From: Talaromyces rugulosus
Lineage: Eukaryota; Ascomycota; Eurotiomycetes; Eurotiales; Trichocomaceae
Length of the DNA stretch: 64,000 nt
NCBI RefSeq assembly: GCF_013368755.1
Contig: NC_049565.1
Location: 1,178,001 to 1,242,000, forward strand
Direction: 5' to 3'
Part shown: in pieces, positions 36,011-47,657 of the stretch
Numbering within the stretch: the first letter of the stretch is position 1
Layout of the letters: each line of letters starts with the position of its first letter
Position numbers and translations under genes: made by a program
Notes under the pieces: generated by a model
What the model saw: only the letters and a program-made list of their open reading frames with translations
The model's database searches: none
Told to the model about the DNA's origin: nothing

Positions 36011-37306
36011 TCAATGGCCCACTAGAGCTTGTTGGGCTGGAGCATATCGGTTTCCACGTGGCTGGACAGAATCAATGACCTTTCGAATGGCATCTTTCTC
36101 CTCCTCGGTCAATTCAACCTCTCTCGATGCCCAGTTCTCCTCCAGTCTCTGTGGCTTAGTAGTGCCCGGGATGGCAATCATACCCTGGGCTGCAACCCAG
36201 GAAAGTGCGATTTGGGATACGGTACAACCTTTCTTGACAGCCAGCTTCTTGATCTCTTCAACGATTGCTTTGTTCTGGTAGAAATTTTCTCCTTGGAACT
36301 TGGGAACTGTTTGCAATCAAAAATGTCAGTTTATTACAATAGGATTGGGAAATATGTAAAGTTGCGAAGGGAGACTCACTCTTGCGACGGAAATCATCAG
36401 GCGCAAAATCGTCCGGAGATTCGTAGTCAAAATTGTCGACAAGCCACCCGTGGCCCAGTGGACTGTAGGCTACATAGGTAATGTCTAGATCTTTCGCTGC
36501 TTGAATCAATCCGTCCGTCTCATGGCCCGTCTCGAAAGCAGAATATTCTGCTTGGAGAGCATCAATCTTGGCGACTATTGACAAAGTTAACAACTAAAAT
36601 GGGAAGGAAAAAAGGTACAATAACTGACTGGAGTTGGCTTTGCGCAGAGTTTCCGCAGAGCATTCAGAAAGACCAATGTACTTGGTCTTTCCCGCCTTGC
36701 GAATCTCATCCATGGTTGAAATCGAATCTTCCAAGGGGGTGTCTAAGGTATTATTAGCGTATATTGGCAGCCTAGTAGGTGGCGAGTCTCACGTGGATCA
36801 ATGCGATGAAGATAATAAAGATCAGGTGTAAAACCAAGTCTCTCTATAGTCCCCTCGATATATTCTCTAATATGAGAGGGAGAGTTTGTCACACTGCCAT
36901 CGCCGAAGGCGTTGAATCCGCATTTAGAAGCAACTACGTAGCAGCAGGTGTCAGTAAATTGGGGTCACCAGTGCTCAGTGTTTTTATGACCCTTAAAGGA
37001 GTATTGGAGGCGTACTCAAGATTTTATCACGGACATTATGTTTTCTAATGAAGTCCCCTAACAGCGTTTCATTTATTCCACGTGAATAAACAACCTACAC
37101 AGTGAGCTGTCAGATTTTGTATGTTACTACTTGAACTACCCACTCACCGCAGTGTCCCAGAAAGTACATCCAAGCTCGAGTGCTTTCAGCAAAACCGGCT
37201 CAGCTTGCTCAAGGGTCAGGTTGCTTCCCAGACCAAAGCTAAGGCCCATTGCACCAAATCCCGGCGATGGGATTTGGATGTCACCAAAAGTCACTGTTTT
37301 GACCAT
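36011..37306 (-). CDS. Aldo-keto reductase
   Basis: Six exons (37306-37148, 37094-37016, 36933-36793, 36742-36629, 36574-36380, 36306-36011), all in phase, give 327 residues. NADPH-dependent carbonyl reductase with a TIM barrel. The catalytic tetrad is visible: Asp in FWDTA (about 51) and Tyr in VVYS (about 56), split between exons 1 and 2; Lys in IASKCGF; and His in [22 protein letters not shown] and [14 protein letters not shown] are typical of the YakC/AKR13-like group. Cytosolic; substrate unknown. A TATATAAAG on this strand at 37,374-37,382 lies about 70 nt upstream. Neighbours are a convergent P450 and a membrane protein. Confidence 0.88.
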
Positions 37307-37373
37307 GTTTGCTGGTTGGTTCAATGTTATTTCACTATTTCTGTTTCGAAGTTTCAGGGTGGGCGGTTGGAGA

Positions 37374-37382
37374 CTTTATATA
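37374..37382 (-). promoter_or_regulatory. TATA box of the aldo-keto reductase gene
   Basis: TATATAAAG on the minus strand, about 70 nt before the ATG at 37,306. Confidence 0.5.
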
Positions 37383-38160
37383 ATAAAAATTCTCTTAGAT
37401 CAATCCTGGGTGTGTTTCTTGTATTCAACGCTGTTTACGAATAAGATTTTAGCTACTCAGATATCCAAATGCTACAGCGAAGTAACTAGGTGGGCTCAAA
37501 TTTGTTCCAATAAAACCCACTCTCATGCAGGTGGATGACAGATGGGGCCGAGATATTTCAACTCATTGGACAGCCGCCCAGTGTGGTTCCACTGGCTTCA
37601 ATTGAAACTATTCGCACTCGAGTTTTCCACCCCACAACAATGTCAGCCATGTACATGACGGCTTTTTTTTCTTTTTTTTCGAACCCATTTTCCTTTGATT
37701 TTACGGGGATTGGCATGATAAGAGTAACACGGCAATACGTCATTGATATCCTGCTTATGAGTGGATCCCGAACACACCAGGCCAGAAGCAAGTTGAACGA
37801 ACGTTTAATAGACAGGTAGTATCAATTTATATGGAGCAATATTTTCAACTATCATTTTCGGTGGTTTTAGATAAAGAATTAAACCGGCACAAGGAAAACT
37901 GATGAGAGTCGTAATAGTTTAGACCATATAGCCTTATAAACTTTAAAATATTTACATCCTAAAAAGTAAGTAATTTCTGTTATATTAAAAGAATTATCAG
38001 ATTCTAGATTACTTAGAGTATATGAAAAATTATAGGAAATATATCCCATTATTTTTATACTTTATTAATATATATTTGATCATACATTAGTATATTTCTT
38101 CTAGGTTCTATGATAAAGATGCAAGGGCTTCCTTAATAGCCGCCTTATAAAGACATCGAG
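37383..38160. other. Intergenic with an AT-rich tract
   Basis: No gene seen. From about 37,850 to 38,100 the sequence becomes very AT-rich with many TA dinucleotides (TTATATTAAAAG, GATTCTAGATTACTTAGAG, TTATTAATATATAT), unlike flanking DNA. This resembles a small repeat-induced-point-mutated relic, though no transposon frame can be read. Confidence 0.4.
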
Positions 38161-39430
38161 CTAGGCTGTCGAATTGATGGAACGCCTACCTGAATTAATA
38201 CGATGGATCGATGGCCGGATTTCCGTAGTGTGAGAAGGAGAAAGTTCAGGCCGAGTAACATCTCCGAATCTTTCTTCCCAGGACAATGCGTCTTCGGAAG
38301 CATCATCTTCGTGAGTCTGTGGCTGATCTGAATTGATTACTCTTGTTATATTCTCCAGCATCTCTTCTTCACGTTTGGTATCACGTCGTTTTCGGTCCTT
38401 GAGGAGGTAGGCGTAGCGACGCAAGGAAGACGTCTCTAGGCCCTTGAGCATCGCAGGCACGTAATAAATCAAGAGGCCCAAGAAGACGCTGATGAGGTAG
38501 AATAAGAATATTGCAAGTGGGGACTGACCAGGGTCCTCTGCTTTGTTGAATGCTAAGCATCCATAATAAATCCCAAGGCCGATAACAAAAGCGGCCAACG
38601 CGTATTTGAGTAATAAAGTTGGCGCCTTCACCATCAGAATGGAATGAAACGAAGCTGCTTTCCACCGGTTATCGCGTTTAAACTGTTTGACGAGTGACTC
38701 AATCGTCATCAACTTTTGATATATCCCAGTGGTCATCTCACTCCCCCTCTCATTCTCTCTCGCTTTGTTAAGCTGATAGGCTAACATATTAAGCTCCTTC
38801 TCGAGTTTGCGGAGCTGCTCAGAACTGCTCGGCTGACTAAAGAAGTCTTTGACATCTTCTACTGTAAAGAGACTGCTCATTTTTTGTTGAACCAGGCAAG
38901 CATAGAACACGGAAAGACCACCAGTTGATAGGCTGACTACGAAAGCTGCTTTGGCTGTCCAGTGCACCTGGTCGATCTTATCAAGAGCCAGCGCCGTGAT
39001 GGCAACTTGGGCCACAATAGCTGCCTAGGAGTGTGTGATGAGTGAATGAAAGTTTCCGAGAGAACAGTGTACAGCTTACTGCGACCGCTAGCATTGTACA
39101 ATCTTCCGAGGCGGACTTTCGCAAGATTAAAGCTTCATCTTCCTTGGCTTCTAACACGTGTTCTTCGATCCTCTGCACAATATGATTTGCGTCGGGGAAT
39201 ATAGTGATCAGAAACAGTGCTTGCATGGGACCGAATCTATCATTCAGATTGGAATAGGTCTGGCGAATGGGCCGGAGTGATATCACCTCCCATACTCGAA
39301 ACACAGCCGGGTAACTCGATATTACTCCCGAAAATACGTCAAGACATACTCGACATATAGCCATAGATATCGAAATAATGCCAAGAGGTAATGTAACGAT
39401 TGCGAACACTGTGTCTATTATAGCCCCCAT
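38161..39430 (-). CDS. Fungal multi-pass membrane protein of unknown function
   Basis: Exons 39430-39080 and 39024-38161, joined phase 0 by a 55-nt intron, give 404 residues. Start chosen at the first ATG; an upstream in-frame GTG is ignored. Hydrophobic segments lie near residues 3-30 (IIDTVFAIVTLPLGIISISM), about 107-150, about 245-270 and about 280-305. A charged, coiled-coil-prone stretch (LRKLEKELNMLAYQLNKA) separates the pairs, and the Ser/Glu-rich C-terminal tail is hydrophilic. I recognise no family. It resembles uncharacterised fungal proteins annotated only as transmembrane, sometimes found near signalling or incompatibility loci. Confidence 0.65.
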
Positions 39431-39925
39431 TTTGAGCTGCCGTGGCAGTTTGAATAATAATGATTCACAGGCAATCACTGAGAGCTGTTAAAAGTGAAAC
39501 ACAAAGCTCTGTCTGCGGCCCCTTATTGCTAGGCCTACACACTAACTACTTCTGGATATACTCCACATGTCAGGTCGTTTTACCCAGTAAGCCAACGAGA
39601 ATAATAATTGAAAGACGGTGATGGCGCCATCTTAACTGGGAAATTTGAACGCTCGATGGAGAGCTTACATTGGATGGACCATTGGCGCTGCAGACAGTGA
39701 AATAAATTAGGACTCCCTCACGTCGCAATGCCGATCGTCGTGTAGCCATGACCTCTACATGTACATCTACGTAATTAACAGGTCAACGGGACAAGTAATA
39801 CACCATTGGCTAAGTGATAGACTACTTATAGGCTGTAATCATATTTTTCCCTCGTTGTTCCTCTCCAATTTAATGTAAGGAGCATTGCGACGTGCGGCCT
39901 CCCGCTCACTAATAGATGCCGCTAT
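39431..39925. other. Intergenic, no gene seen
   Basis: 495 bp, nothing recognised beyond presumed promoter of the minus-strand membrane protein. Confidence 0.45.
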
Positions 39926-40384
39926 CTATATCATTGACAGAACAGCTACGTCGCCGTCTCGCCAGATATTGTCAACCGTGCATGTAAGTATAACCCATGC
40001 TTCGCCATGTCTTATGAGATCAACCTTATAATGGTTCATCATAAGGTAGTGACGCGACGAATCATCTCGGGGCACGTGCTGCGCCCCGACCAGAGCCTCC
40101 AGATACGCCTTGTCCCCGTTCAGAGTCACCCGTGGGTTGCTGACATTGTGACTAGTATCAAGTGAGGCGAGAGATGTCGTCAGGGCCGAAATGATGGTCT
40201 CTCTGCCTTCAAGGACGGGATATTCAAAACCGGCTTTTGCCCCTGCCCGCGTGAAATCGGACACCGCGTTTTCTGCAAGTGAAGAGGCCAGGACGGTTTT
40301 GTCTCGGTGATCAATGCCAGCGAAAAAGCGATAGAGGGCGTCAGGGACGGCGAGCTTGTCGGCGATTTGTTGAATAGATGACAT
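39926..40384 (-). CDS. SnoaL-like / NTF2-fold small protein
   Basis: Single exon of 152 residues. The pattern (AVPDALYRFFAGIDHRDKTVLASSLAENAVSDF, GRETIISALTTSL, TSHNVSNPRVTLNGDKAYLEA, HYLMMNHYKVDLIRHGEAWVI) is that of the SnoaL_4 (PF13577) group: a cone-shaped alpha+beta fold used by polyketide cyclases, dehydratases and isomerases. Conserved acidic and histidine residues line the expected pocket, but no reaction can be assigned. No signal peptide. Could belong with the nearby P450, reductase and terpene-synthase relic as a remnant metabolite locus. Confidence 0.8.
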   Translation of the reverse strand: MSSIQQIADKLAVPDALYRFFAGIDHRDKTVLASSLAENAVSDFTRAGAKAGFEYPVLEGRETIISALTTSLASLDTSHNVSNPRVTLNGDKAYLEALVGAQHVPRDDSSRHYLMMNHYKVDLIRHGEAWVILTCTVDNIWRDGDVAVLSMI

Positions 40385-41051
40385 TGCGTTTTTCTTTTGC
40401 TTTTTCTTTTAAGGTAAGTCGGGTGCTGATTCGCGGTTGGTTATTAGAAATGTAAATACCGGCAGAACTTTGACATGGGATGGATCTAATATACTTCGAT
40501 ATTATGATCCGAGGCTAACTACGCCATACTATTGAATTGTTCATGAAGATGATTTGTAATTACAAACAGAAACTACCAGATACTCATGTAACCCGCTTCA
40601 GAGTGTCTAGAAGTACCCGGCACACGGAATTCCGAGCATGGGCTGCATCTTGTTTCTATAATCCGCCTATATCAAATAGCCCCATTCTATAATTTGCCAC
40701 TTCAGACCCCTGAACTCCCGGTGCATTGTGGGGGGTGGGGAACATCAGGTTTGGATTTAAACTCGGAGTTCCGGTAGAACCATAGTATTACCCTCAATGA
40801 ATCGTTATTAAGCCATATGCTGTAAGCGCGTACAAGTTTGCCCAACAGAAAGAGCGGTAATAGCCTTAGCTCTCATTCAGCCTCTGTCAGGTCGGATTTA
40901 ATAGTGTCGGGGTAACAACTCTTTTTTAGTATATTAGTATGTTACCCCAAAGTTACATGTATTAGGATATGGGGATTCAAAATATACTTTATTTCAAACG
41001 TACATTCCTCTATCACCTTTCATTAACGAACGGCTCAGAATCCCACGCATC
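40385..41051. other. Divergent promoter region SnoaL-like / nitroreductase
   Basis: 667 bp between divergent starts. A T/C-rich tract lies directly upstream of the SnoaL-like ATG (40,385-40,415, seen on the plus strand). No gene. Confidence 0.45.
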
Positions 41052-41824
41052 ATGACCCCCAAAATCATATCTACAGACCAATGGCTCGTGGCCGCAAAGC
41101 TCCGCCGCAGCGTCTACAATCTTACTGGTACCTCCTCCGTATCAGATAGCCGCATTGAGAATATTTTGCAACAGGTCCTGTCGTTTGCCCCCTCATCCTA
41201 CAACACCCAGCCTGTCCGCCTAAATTTGATCACTGGGGAGAAGCACAAACAATTTTGGGATACTATAATTAAGACCGCAGAGCCAATTCTCAAAGACGTT
41301 GGCGAGGGTATATGGCACACTATGGGTGCCTTAATGGAGAGCCAAAAGGCAGCTTATGGTTCGGTACGTGTCCTCAATTCACTTGTCCCACGTCTGTCGT
41401 CTCAACCAAAACGTTGTAGACTCAAATATGACTGTGATGACTGTGATGTACTCAAGTGAATGAAATCCTAGCCAAGAATTCCTAGCTAACGGACGAGTAG
41501 GTTGTCTTCTGGGAACGAGGGGACACTATTAGGGAAGCTTCTGAGACGCACAAATCAGCAGCACACATGATCCCCCAACTTGGGGATCACGCCAACGGCA
41601 TGGCCCAGATCCTCGCCTGGACCGCCCTTGAGCTGGAAGGTCTGGGTGCCAGTCTACAGCACATGCAAGCCATTCCTGTTGTTGAGACTGCGCTGAGAGA
41701 GTTCTGCGGAATGCCCGACGACTGCTCACTCAAGGCCCACTTGACCTTTGGAGATATCGCTGGAGACCACCCGATAATGCCCGACAAGCTGCCATTCAGC
41801 GAGACTTTAAAGATTATCAAGTAA
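41052..41824 (+). CDS. Nitroreductase family protein (Frm2/Hbn1-like)
   Basis: Exons 41052-41363 and 41501-41824 across a 137-nt intron give 211 residues. FMN-dependent NAD(P)H nitroreductase fold: RRSVYNLTGTSSVSD at the N-terminus (phosphate-binding Arg-Arg), the FAPSSYNTQPVRLNLI strand (family-typical PSSFNSQ motif), then VVFWERGDTI after the intron and GMAQILAWTALELEGLGASLQH. The size and these motifs match yeast Frm2/Hbn1 rather than classical oxygen-insensitive nitroreductases. Likely cytosolic with roles in redox or fatty-acid signalling. In-frame stops lie in the intron, so splicing is needed. Confidence 0.85.
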
Positions 41825-42084
41825 ATAGAAATTACGTCGTTAGAGCTTGATAAATAGCATCCTTACCTCTTCGAGGATCACAGTTGACAAATTAAACCTC
41901 TTCGCGAAGAAAGTCTAATAACATATTGTGTGATTATCATGCGCGTTAGCGATTATGAGCAATTTGGAAGTAGAAGTTCTTATTGTGTTCTGTCGCACAG
42001 CCTAGGCTATCCTATGTAGCTTGTGGTGTTTCTATGTATCACCCACGATGAATCGTACGGGTCTGAAAGGTTTATCATCCTATG

Positions 42085-42620
42085 GAGCCCACCAAGGCAG
42101 GTTGGGGGTCACGGTCACAGATAAGCTATAGCACATCAATCTCAACATCATCGCGCCAAAACCCCCGGTAGATCTGTTAGTGGCCAAAGTACTGCTGAAG
42201 AACACACTGCATGCAGACCATTTCCATCCCCAAGTCTTCCAATTCCTTGAGGGTAGGATCACTGAATACGTCATCTGGAATATTCAGGCGATGGACATAT
42301 TCAATGAGGTGATACAGAGGACCCGAGGCGACGATCGCAGCAATCCAAAAGCTGTCGGTCCAAACTCAATTGCTGTGCAGAGTCTGGAAATCAAGAAATG
42401 AAGCCCTCGATAGACTCGGGCGAGGCAGCTGAGGGTGGAGATTGACAGATGGTTAGCAGAATGATTAGATTAACCGAGCCCCTTCTCTAGACACTCTGCG
42501 AGGCGTCAGGATGGATGTGAGGAAGAAGCCGTGCTCTTGCCCGTGGATTTTCGGAGATAGAATCGAGAAGCTAGTACCATAGTGCGAGGCCACTCTGGAC
42601 TCTGGGGATGCCAACCAGGG
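42085..42620 (-). pseudogene. Decayed class I terpene synthase relic
   Basis: Conceptual reading of the minus strand gives fragments resembling the C-terminal half of fungal/bacterial sesquiterpene synthases. First LLDSISENPRARARLLPHIH and, in the same frame, SPESIEGFIS (compare the family P-S-x-E-E-Y-I block). Then, after stops and a frame change, LYHLIEYVHRLNIPDDVF continuing SDPTLKELEDLG, which aligns by eye with the IEF-x-x-x-x-L-P-x-E-V-x-x-x-P block. At least three in-frame stops and one or more frameshifts are present, and the aspartate-rich N-terminal half is not found. So this is a non-functional relic. Assignment is by eye and needs a profile search. Confidence 0.45.
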
Positions 42621-43128
42621 CAGAAAAAGCAAGGCGTTCATGCATGAGACTGCTCTGGGCGATGGCAGGCCATCAGGTTATGACAGGTTCGTGTGTGACC
42701 GGCTTGGATTATTACTTAAAGTCAACAAGGCAACACATCTCAAGATATACGTATCGCGAGAGAACCTCCTCCAACTTGTATCGTGAGCTACTTAGAGTCA
42801 CTCCAGACCAGCATCTACGGGCCAATCACGAACAGTATAGGCCACGCGGACAACATTTGAACATTGAACAAGTAATTCTACATAAACATGGAAATTCTTT
42901 TAAATTAAATCCTTATATACTATATGGATGTAAACAAAATTACTAGATTTTTGGAATCTATCTTAGAAATCTATCTTCCTATAATTTGGTTCTACTATGG
43001 CCGTCGGATTTCCATAACTCCGGGCTGGAACTTTCAAATTGAAAAACGTGAAAATCATTGCCGTGTGGGTTTATAACTGCAATTTATTAATAAATAATTG
43101 CAAGATCTCGTTTGTCAGCAATTGTGTC

Positions 43129-43137
43129 TATATAAAG
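43129..43137 (+). promoter_or_regulatory. TATA box of the alpha/beta hydrolase gene
   Basis: TATATAAAG about 100 nt upstream of the ATG at 43,237. Confidence 0.5.
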
Positions 43138-43236
43138 CACGTAAGTTCTATATTACAGCTACAATTTGAAGCAATAAAACAACCTAATTTTCGTTCAACA
43201 TTTCTCATACTAATAGCACATACCCAGAAGTCGACA

Positions 43237-44235
43237 ATGGCCGAATTGACTACCACCGTGAAAATGGACGATGGAGTTAATTTGCATGTAAAACTACTCG
43301 GAGATGATTCTACATCTACAAAAAAGCCCCTATTGGTCTCCCTCCATGGTGCCCCTGGCCTATCAACTCACCTTGAACCACTGGCTTCCTTTGGTCATTT
43401 ATCAAATCTCTTCCGCGTGTTAGTTTATGACGCTCGTGGAAGCGGGAAATCTGATCACATTGGCCCTTTTACTCACGATCGTTGGATCCAAGATATCGAA
43501 AACCTAAGGTATACATCATCCATTCAACAACAGGTTCCAATGGTTAATAACATAATTTGAAGGCAATGGGCTGGTGCTGACACTTTTGTTCTCGCTGGAG
43601 CTTCATATGGAGGCTTCGTTGCTTTGGATTACGCCGTTCGACATGGCGATAAATTACGTGGCTTAATTTTGAGAGATACATGGGCTAATGGAAAAGTAGG
43701 GGCAATGGCGGCTCTTGCAAATATCGTGACATCTAGCAGAATCAATCCCGACATCCATCGTCAAGTGCGCGTTTGGTCTGGGACATTGTATGATGACAAA
43801 GACTTTGAAGAGGCCGTTGCCGAGATTCTTCCATTTTATACACCCCCAGAGGATGTTGTCTCGCCTGAAGACTTACCCGAGTCGACCGAATTCCAAGAAA
43901 CGATCAAATATCATTCGGCCACGCAGAATTTTGCATTCAGTGTGAACATGCCGCAATTTGATGTTCGTGACCAGCTTAAGGATATTAAGGTACCGTGCAA
44001 CAGTGCCATTGAAGTATTGAAGTGCTAAGGGCTAATTGGCTTGTACCAGGCCCCTACTCTTGTCGTCGTTGGGAGGCACGACTATGTGACACCAGTCTCA
44101 TATAGCGAGGACATCGCAAAGTCTATACCGAATGCACGATTGGAGATTTTTGAGTACTCCGGTCACAGTCCTCCATCGGATGAGCCCGCAAAGTTCCAGG
44201 AAATTCTGTTGGATTATTTGAAAACTATTCTATAG
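43237..44235 (+). CDS. Alpha/beta hydrolase (proline iminopeptidase-like)
   Basis: Exons 43237-43508, 43563-43989 and 44050-44235 give 294 residues. The oxyanion-loop motif LLVSLHGAPGLSTH (HGxPG), the strand VLVYDARGSGKSDH, the nucleophile elbow GASYGGF (Ser in exon 2), the acid in VVVGRHDYVTP and the histidine in YSGHSPPSD complete a catalytic triad. The HG-x-P-G plus D-x-R-G-x-G-x-S pattern is typical of proline iminopeptidase / epoxide hydrolase-like S33 enzymes. No signal peptide; cytosolic hydrolase of unknown substrate. The longer in-frame upstream reading is AT-rich and lies before the TATA box, so it is not coding. Confidence 0.85.
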
Positions 44236-44413
44236 GCCGTTGTTGCTTATTCCGAGACGTCAACTTATTACGACGTTTCGAACCCTCACTACAACAATAT
44301 CAATGATATTTGTATAAATTGGATGTCAGTACCAAGGTAGCATTTCGACCATTCATGTGTTACGTTGTTTTTGGCTTCACTCTCAGACTACTCTATATGT
44401 AGTTTATTTACAC

Positions 44414-46868
44414 TTATAAAAGCCCTTCAAACAGTTGTGAGACTTCCCTTCCTTCTTGTAATTGACCAACATCTTCCGACAACCAAGTTGGAGTAGCGAT
44501 CTCTGAGGAGCGAAGCCCATCTTGGGGCCGATGGCCCATGGCTTTAAAGAGAGCGGTTAGATCGCTACCTATTTGAAAATTATCTGGTATCCTAGGTAAA
44601 GACACGTTATCACATCGCGAGGATTTGTCCGCAGCAGGGAGTGGCATAGGTATAGAGGCAACGGTACCTCTGACTGAAGAAAATTCAACACGGTTTGTGT
44701 TCACAAAGCTATGAGAATCATGCCCTGGTTCTTCAGGTTGTTGCCTGTTCTGCTGCTGACACGTAGAATGTGTGTTCTGATTTGACGGTAAGGAAGGAGG
44801 AGCTGGCGCGCCAGTCGGAGCAAGGCCCAAACGTGGAGCAATCTGGTGCAGACCTTTAACGCTTTTCCATAATCGACGCGTGATAGACGAATGTGCAGAC
44901 AGGGCGGATAAAAGTCCCAGCGAACTATAAAACTCCATTCGACAACTATGGCTAAATTCGGCTGGTGCATGACACACACCGAGAAAGATGGCAGAGATGG
45001 CCGAAACCAGAAAATAGTTGAAAGCAGTTTGCTGTGTCTCGTAAATAGTTGATGTCTCACGAAGATGCACCAGGACGCGAATCGTATCTTTAGCTATGTC
45101 AATAACTAGTCGCGCAGATTCCAAATTCTGAAAAATTCGAGCTGGTGAGAGGATATGTTGGCGATGCACGAATATGCGCAAGTGGTTGGCGCGGATATAC
45201 AGAAGCACGCGCAGGTGTTGTAAATTACGTGGTTGATCTCGCGCAACATCATCTAGTCGAGGGTGAATAAGTTGTAGGTCCTTGGGAATGCTCTTCAGCC
45301 ATTGTTGAAGTTGAAAGTCCAGGTAATCCACAGTGTCCTTCCCAGTGGTTTTAGATGTATTGAAACCAGCCACTGCATTCCACACTTTCGAGCAAATCCC
45401 TCCATAGGAAATCATACACTGTAGATATGGCTCACAGTACTCCTGCATAAATGCTTTGTTAGAATGCAATACTTCACAAGATATGCAAAAACCCACGATT
45501 GGCAGAGAAGGGTCGATATCGCTGTCCTGGAGAACAAAAGGCATGCCCGTGCCAAAGCTCCAACGTCGATCCAAGACATAGATGCACCAAAAGATAATCA
45601 CGGCTTGTCTCTGAGTAGCCGCATGTGGAATATTCTTTTCTAGGCTCTCTCGGCGGTGGAGACCCATTTCAAGGGCCATTCGAGCTGCGGTACCAATGGT
45701 CCTCCACGCCAGGACAGGCTCATCACAATGAAAATAATACACACTCTAGCTGACTTCAGCACTTAGAGTAGGAGTAGTTGTAAGAAATGAAGTATGAAGA
45801 AAACTTACTATCATTGTAAGGACCTGCAACTCTTGTACATCAATCTCCACTAGCCGGGGAGAAGTGCTGGATGCACACTCTACGCTGTCCACGAGACGTT
45901 GTGCAAGCATACTGTTCCCTCCACCCTGTAATACCAAGACACTTGCAACAATCATTTTCAGAATTTTTACATCTTTCTGACCAACAGAATTATCACGATG
46001 ATTCCGGTCACCCGTATCGAGATCTGTTCCACGGCCTAGGTAATTCAATACTGCTGGCAGAGTTTTGCGGGTCTCTTCAAGGGGCAAGAATGGGTATATC
46101 GGGTGTATATCCTCCTTGTATACTTCGATCGCATGGTATATCTCTTGCGTTTCGATCGTGAGCAAAGGATCTTGGGCACATATATTGTCACGGGTATGAG
46201 GCTCAGGACTTTGGTAACGACTGGGAAGAGCGCTGTCAGCCATTTCTGACAGATCCGGTTCGTTTGGTGGTATTCCCATTTGTTTCAATGTATTATTGGC
46301 CATATTGAAATTGTAGTTTGAATTCGTCGGTCCTATGAATTGAGGTTGTGTATGTGTCTTTCCCTTGCGACAGCTAGAAGCTGGACTTGATATTGTAGAT
46401 TGCGTTTTTTCAGCATCAGTACTAAGAGGTCCGTTAGTTTCTCGTTGAATTCTACCAATCTCCTTTACACTAGCTGAAAGATTCTGTAAATTCGATCGCA
46501 GATCCGACACCGTATTCTCCAAAACTGAAATTCTCTCTTTGCTGGGAAAAATTTCGAGCAAAGTTAGTTTTTATAATCTCAAATCCTATCATGAACTTGC
46601 AGACGACACTAACGTTGTGTTTTTAGGCGCATTGTCTATATAGTTATCGTCGTATACACAGTCTATATCGCAATTCAGACAATGGCGACAGGGCTGCTCG
46701 CCACTGCATTTGGTTTTTCGCTTGCGACATTCATTGCTAGAAGTTGTTAGTCTGATTTAAATTTCCCTTCTCATCGCTCTCGTTCTCGTACCAGGCTATT
46801 GTTGTGTATCTCGACCGCTTGTGGACCGGGCCCGGAGATTGGCCGGTGTGATGAGCTCGTTTTTTCAT
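44414..46868 (-). CDS. Zn2Cys6 transcription factor with Fungal_trans domain
   Basis: Exons 46868-46792, 46736-46614, 46541-45809 and 45745-44414 give 754 residues. The binuclear cluster is split by intron 1: KRSRYTTIAC | NECRKRKTKCSGEQPC, then C-x2-C and CDIDCVY. A coiled-coil dimer segment follows (KERISVLENTVSDLRSNLQ). The middle domain (IYHAIEVYKEDIHPIYPFLP, CDEPVLAWRTIGTAARMALE, FWCIYVLDRRWSFGTGMPF) is the fungal-specific transcription factor domain PF04082. The divergent neighbour is an APC permease (0.8 kb between starts), so it may regulate permease or aromatic-catabolism genes; this is an inference. Confidence 0.88.
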
Positions 46869-47657
46869 CGTGGGCGTTAATGCGTAAAAAAATTGGGCCG
46901 GTAAAATTTGAATTGTTATATTCAGAGCTTGTGGGATAAATGTTTTGTTTGTATTTTGTAGTCAGTGGACTTGGCTTGGTGGGTGAAATCTTGGAAAGAG
47001 CCACCCCATGGGGTAAATTAAATAAAGTTCCAGGTTGTATTATTTCCCGAAAACCATGAGTTAATAACAATAGCCCGTATATTGATGATGTCAGCATGCG
47101 CGTAGAGCTTAGTTTGATTCACCTCGGTTACACAGTAGTTCTACTGACTGCATACAGAGAGCACTTTAATCGCTATGGCCCTAGTAACTTCAAGGCCGTA
47201 CTATCTAACTCACAGCCTTTCGAGGCTATCCTCCCCATTCTAATTCAAGTGATAACATTTCTTATTATTGGTTCACTCGCCATGCTGAAGACCTTATCTT
47301 TCCCCTAGTGACAGACATGTTCAACGTCACTTGGCAGCACGGAATGCACGCGGAATCATGCCGCATTGCGTATTCTAATTGGGTCAACAACAGTGTTATC
47401 TGAAGATCTCCCCGCATTTTGAAGGTCTTGGCACTCGTTGTCTATCCTTTTCTCGGAGTGGCCAATAGCCTATAGTGTATTTGGCGGAACCTCGGAAATT
47501 GACTCTCTATGCACGGTGATCATGTCTCCAGCTATGTGACCCTGGCGGTCCAAGCAGGTTTGTAGGGGCTGCCTTTATATATCTGGTGCCTCTCTAGCCT
47601 GGAGGTACAAGATAAAGACATTGCTAAAGGCGTGCCTTTTCTTGTACCGTCGCAATC
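46869..47657. promoter_or_regulatory. Divergent promoter, Zn2Cys6 regulator / APC permease
   Basis: 789 bp. Contains CCCCGCATTTTG and CGGAACCTCGGAAAT-type CGG triplets (about 47,488-47,500) that could be Zn2Cys6 sites. No specific operator can be named. A 70-codon frame at 47,097-47,308 has no motif and is treated as accidental. Confidence 0.4.

Larger units (their letters stand above)
41825..43236. other. Spacer containing a terpene-synthase relic and AT-rich DNA
   Basis: 1.4 kb without an intact gene. It holds the decayed terpene-synthase-like segment (about 42,085-42,620, minus strand) and an AT-rich stretch at about 42,850-43,000. Confidence 0.5.

Noticed and set aside
46771..47097. 108-codon minus-strand frame upstream of the Zn2Cys6 regulator
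   Set aside because: The real first exon (46868-46792) uses another frame of the same DNA and completes the zinc cluster with an in-phase intron.
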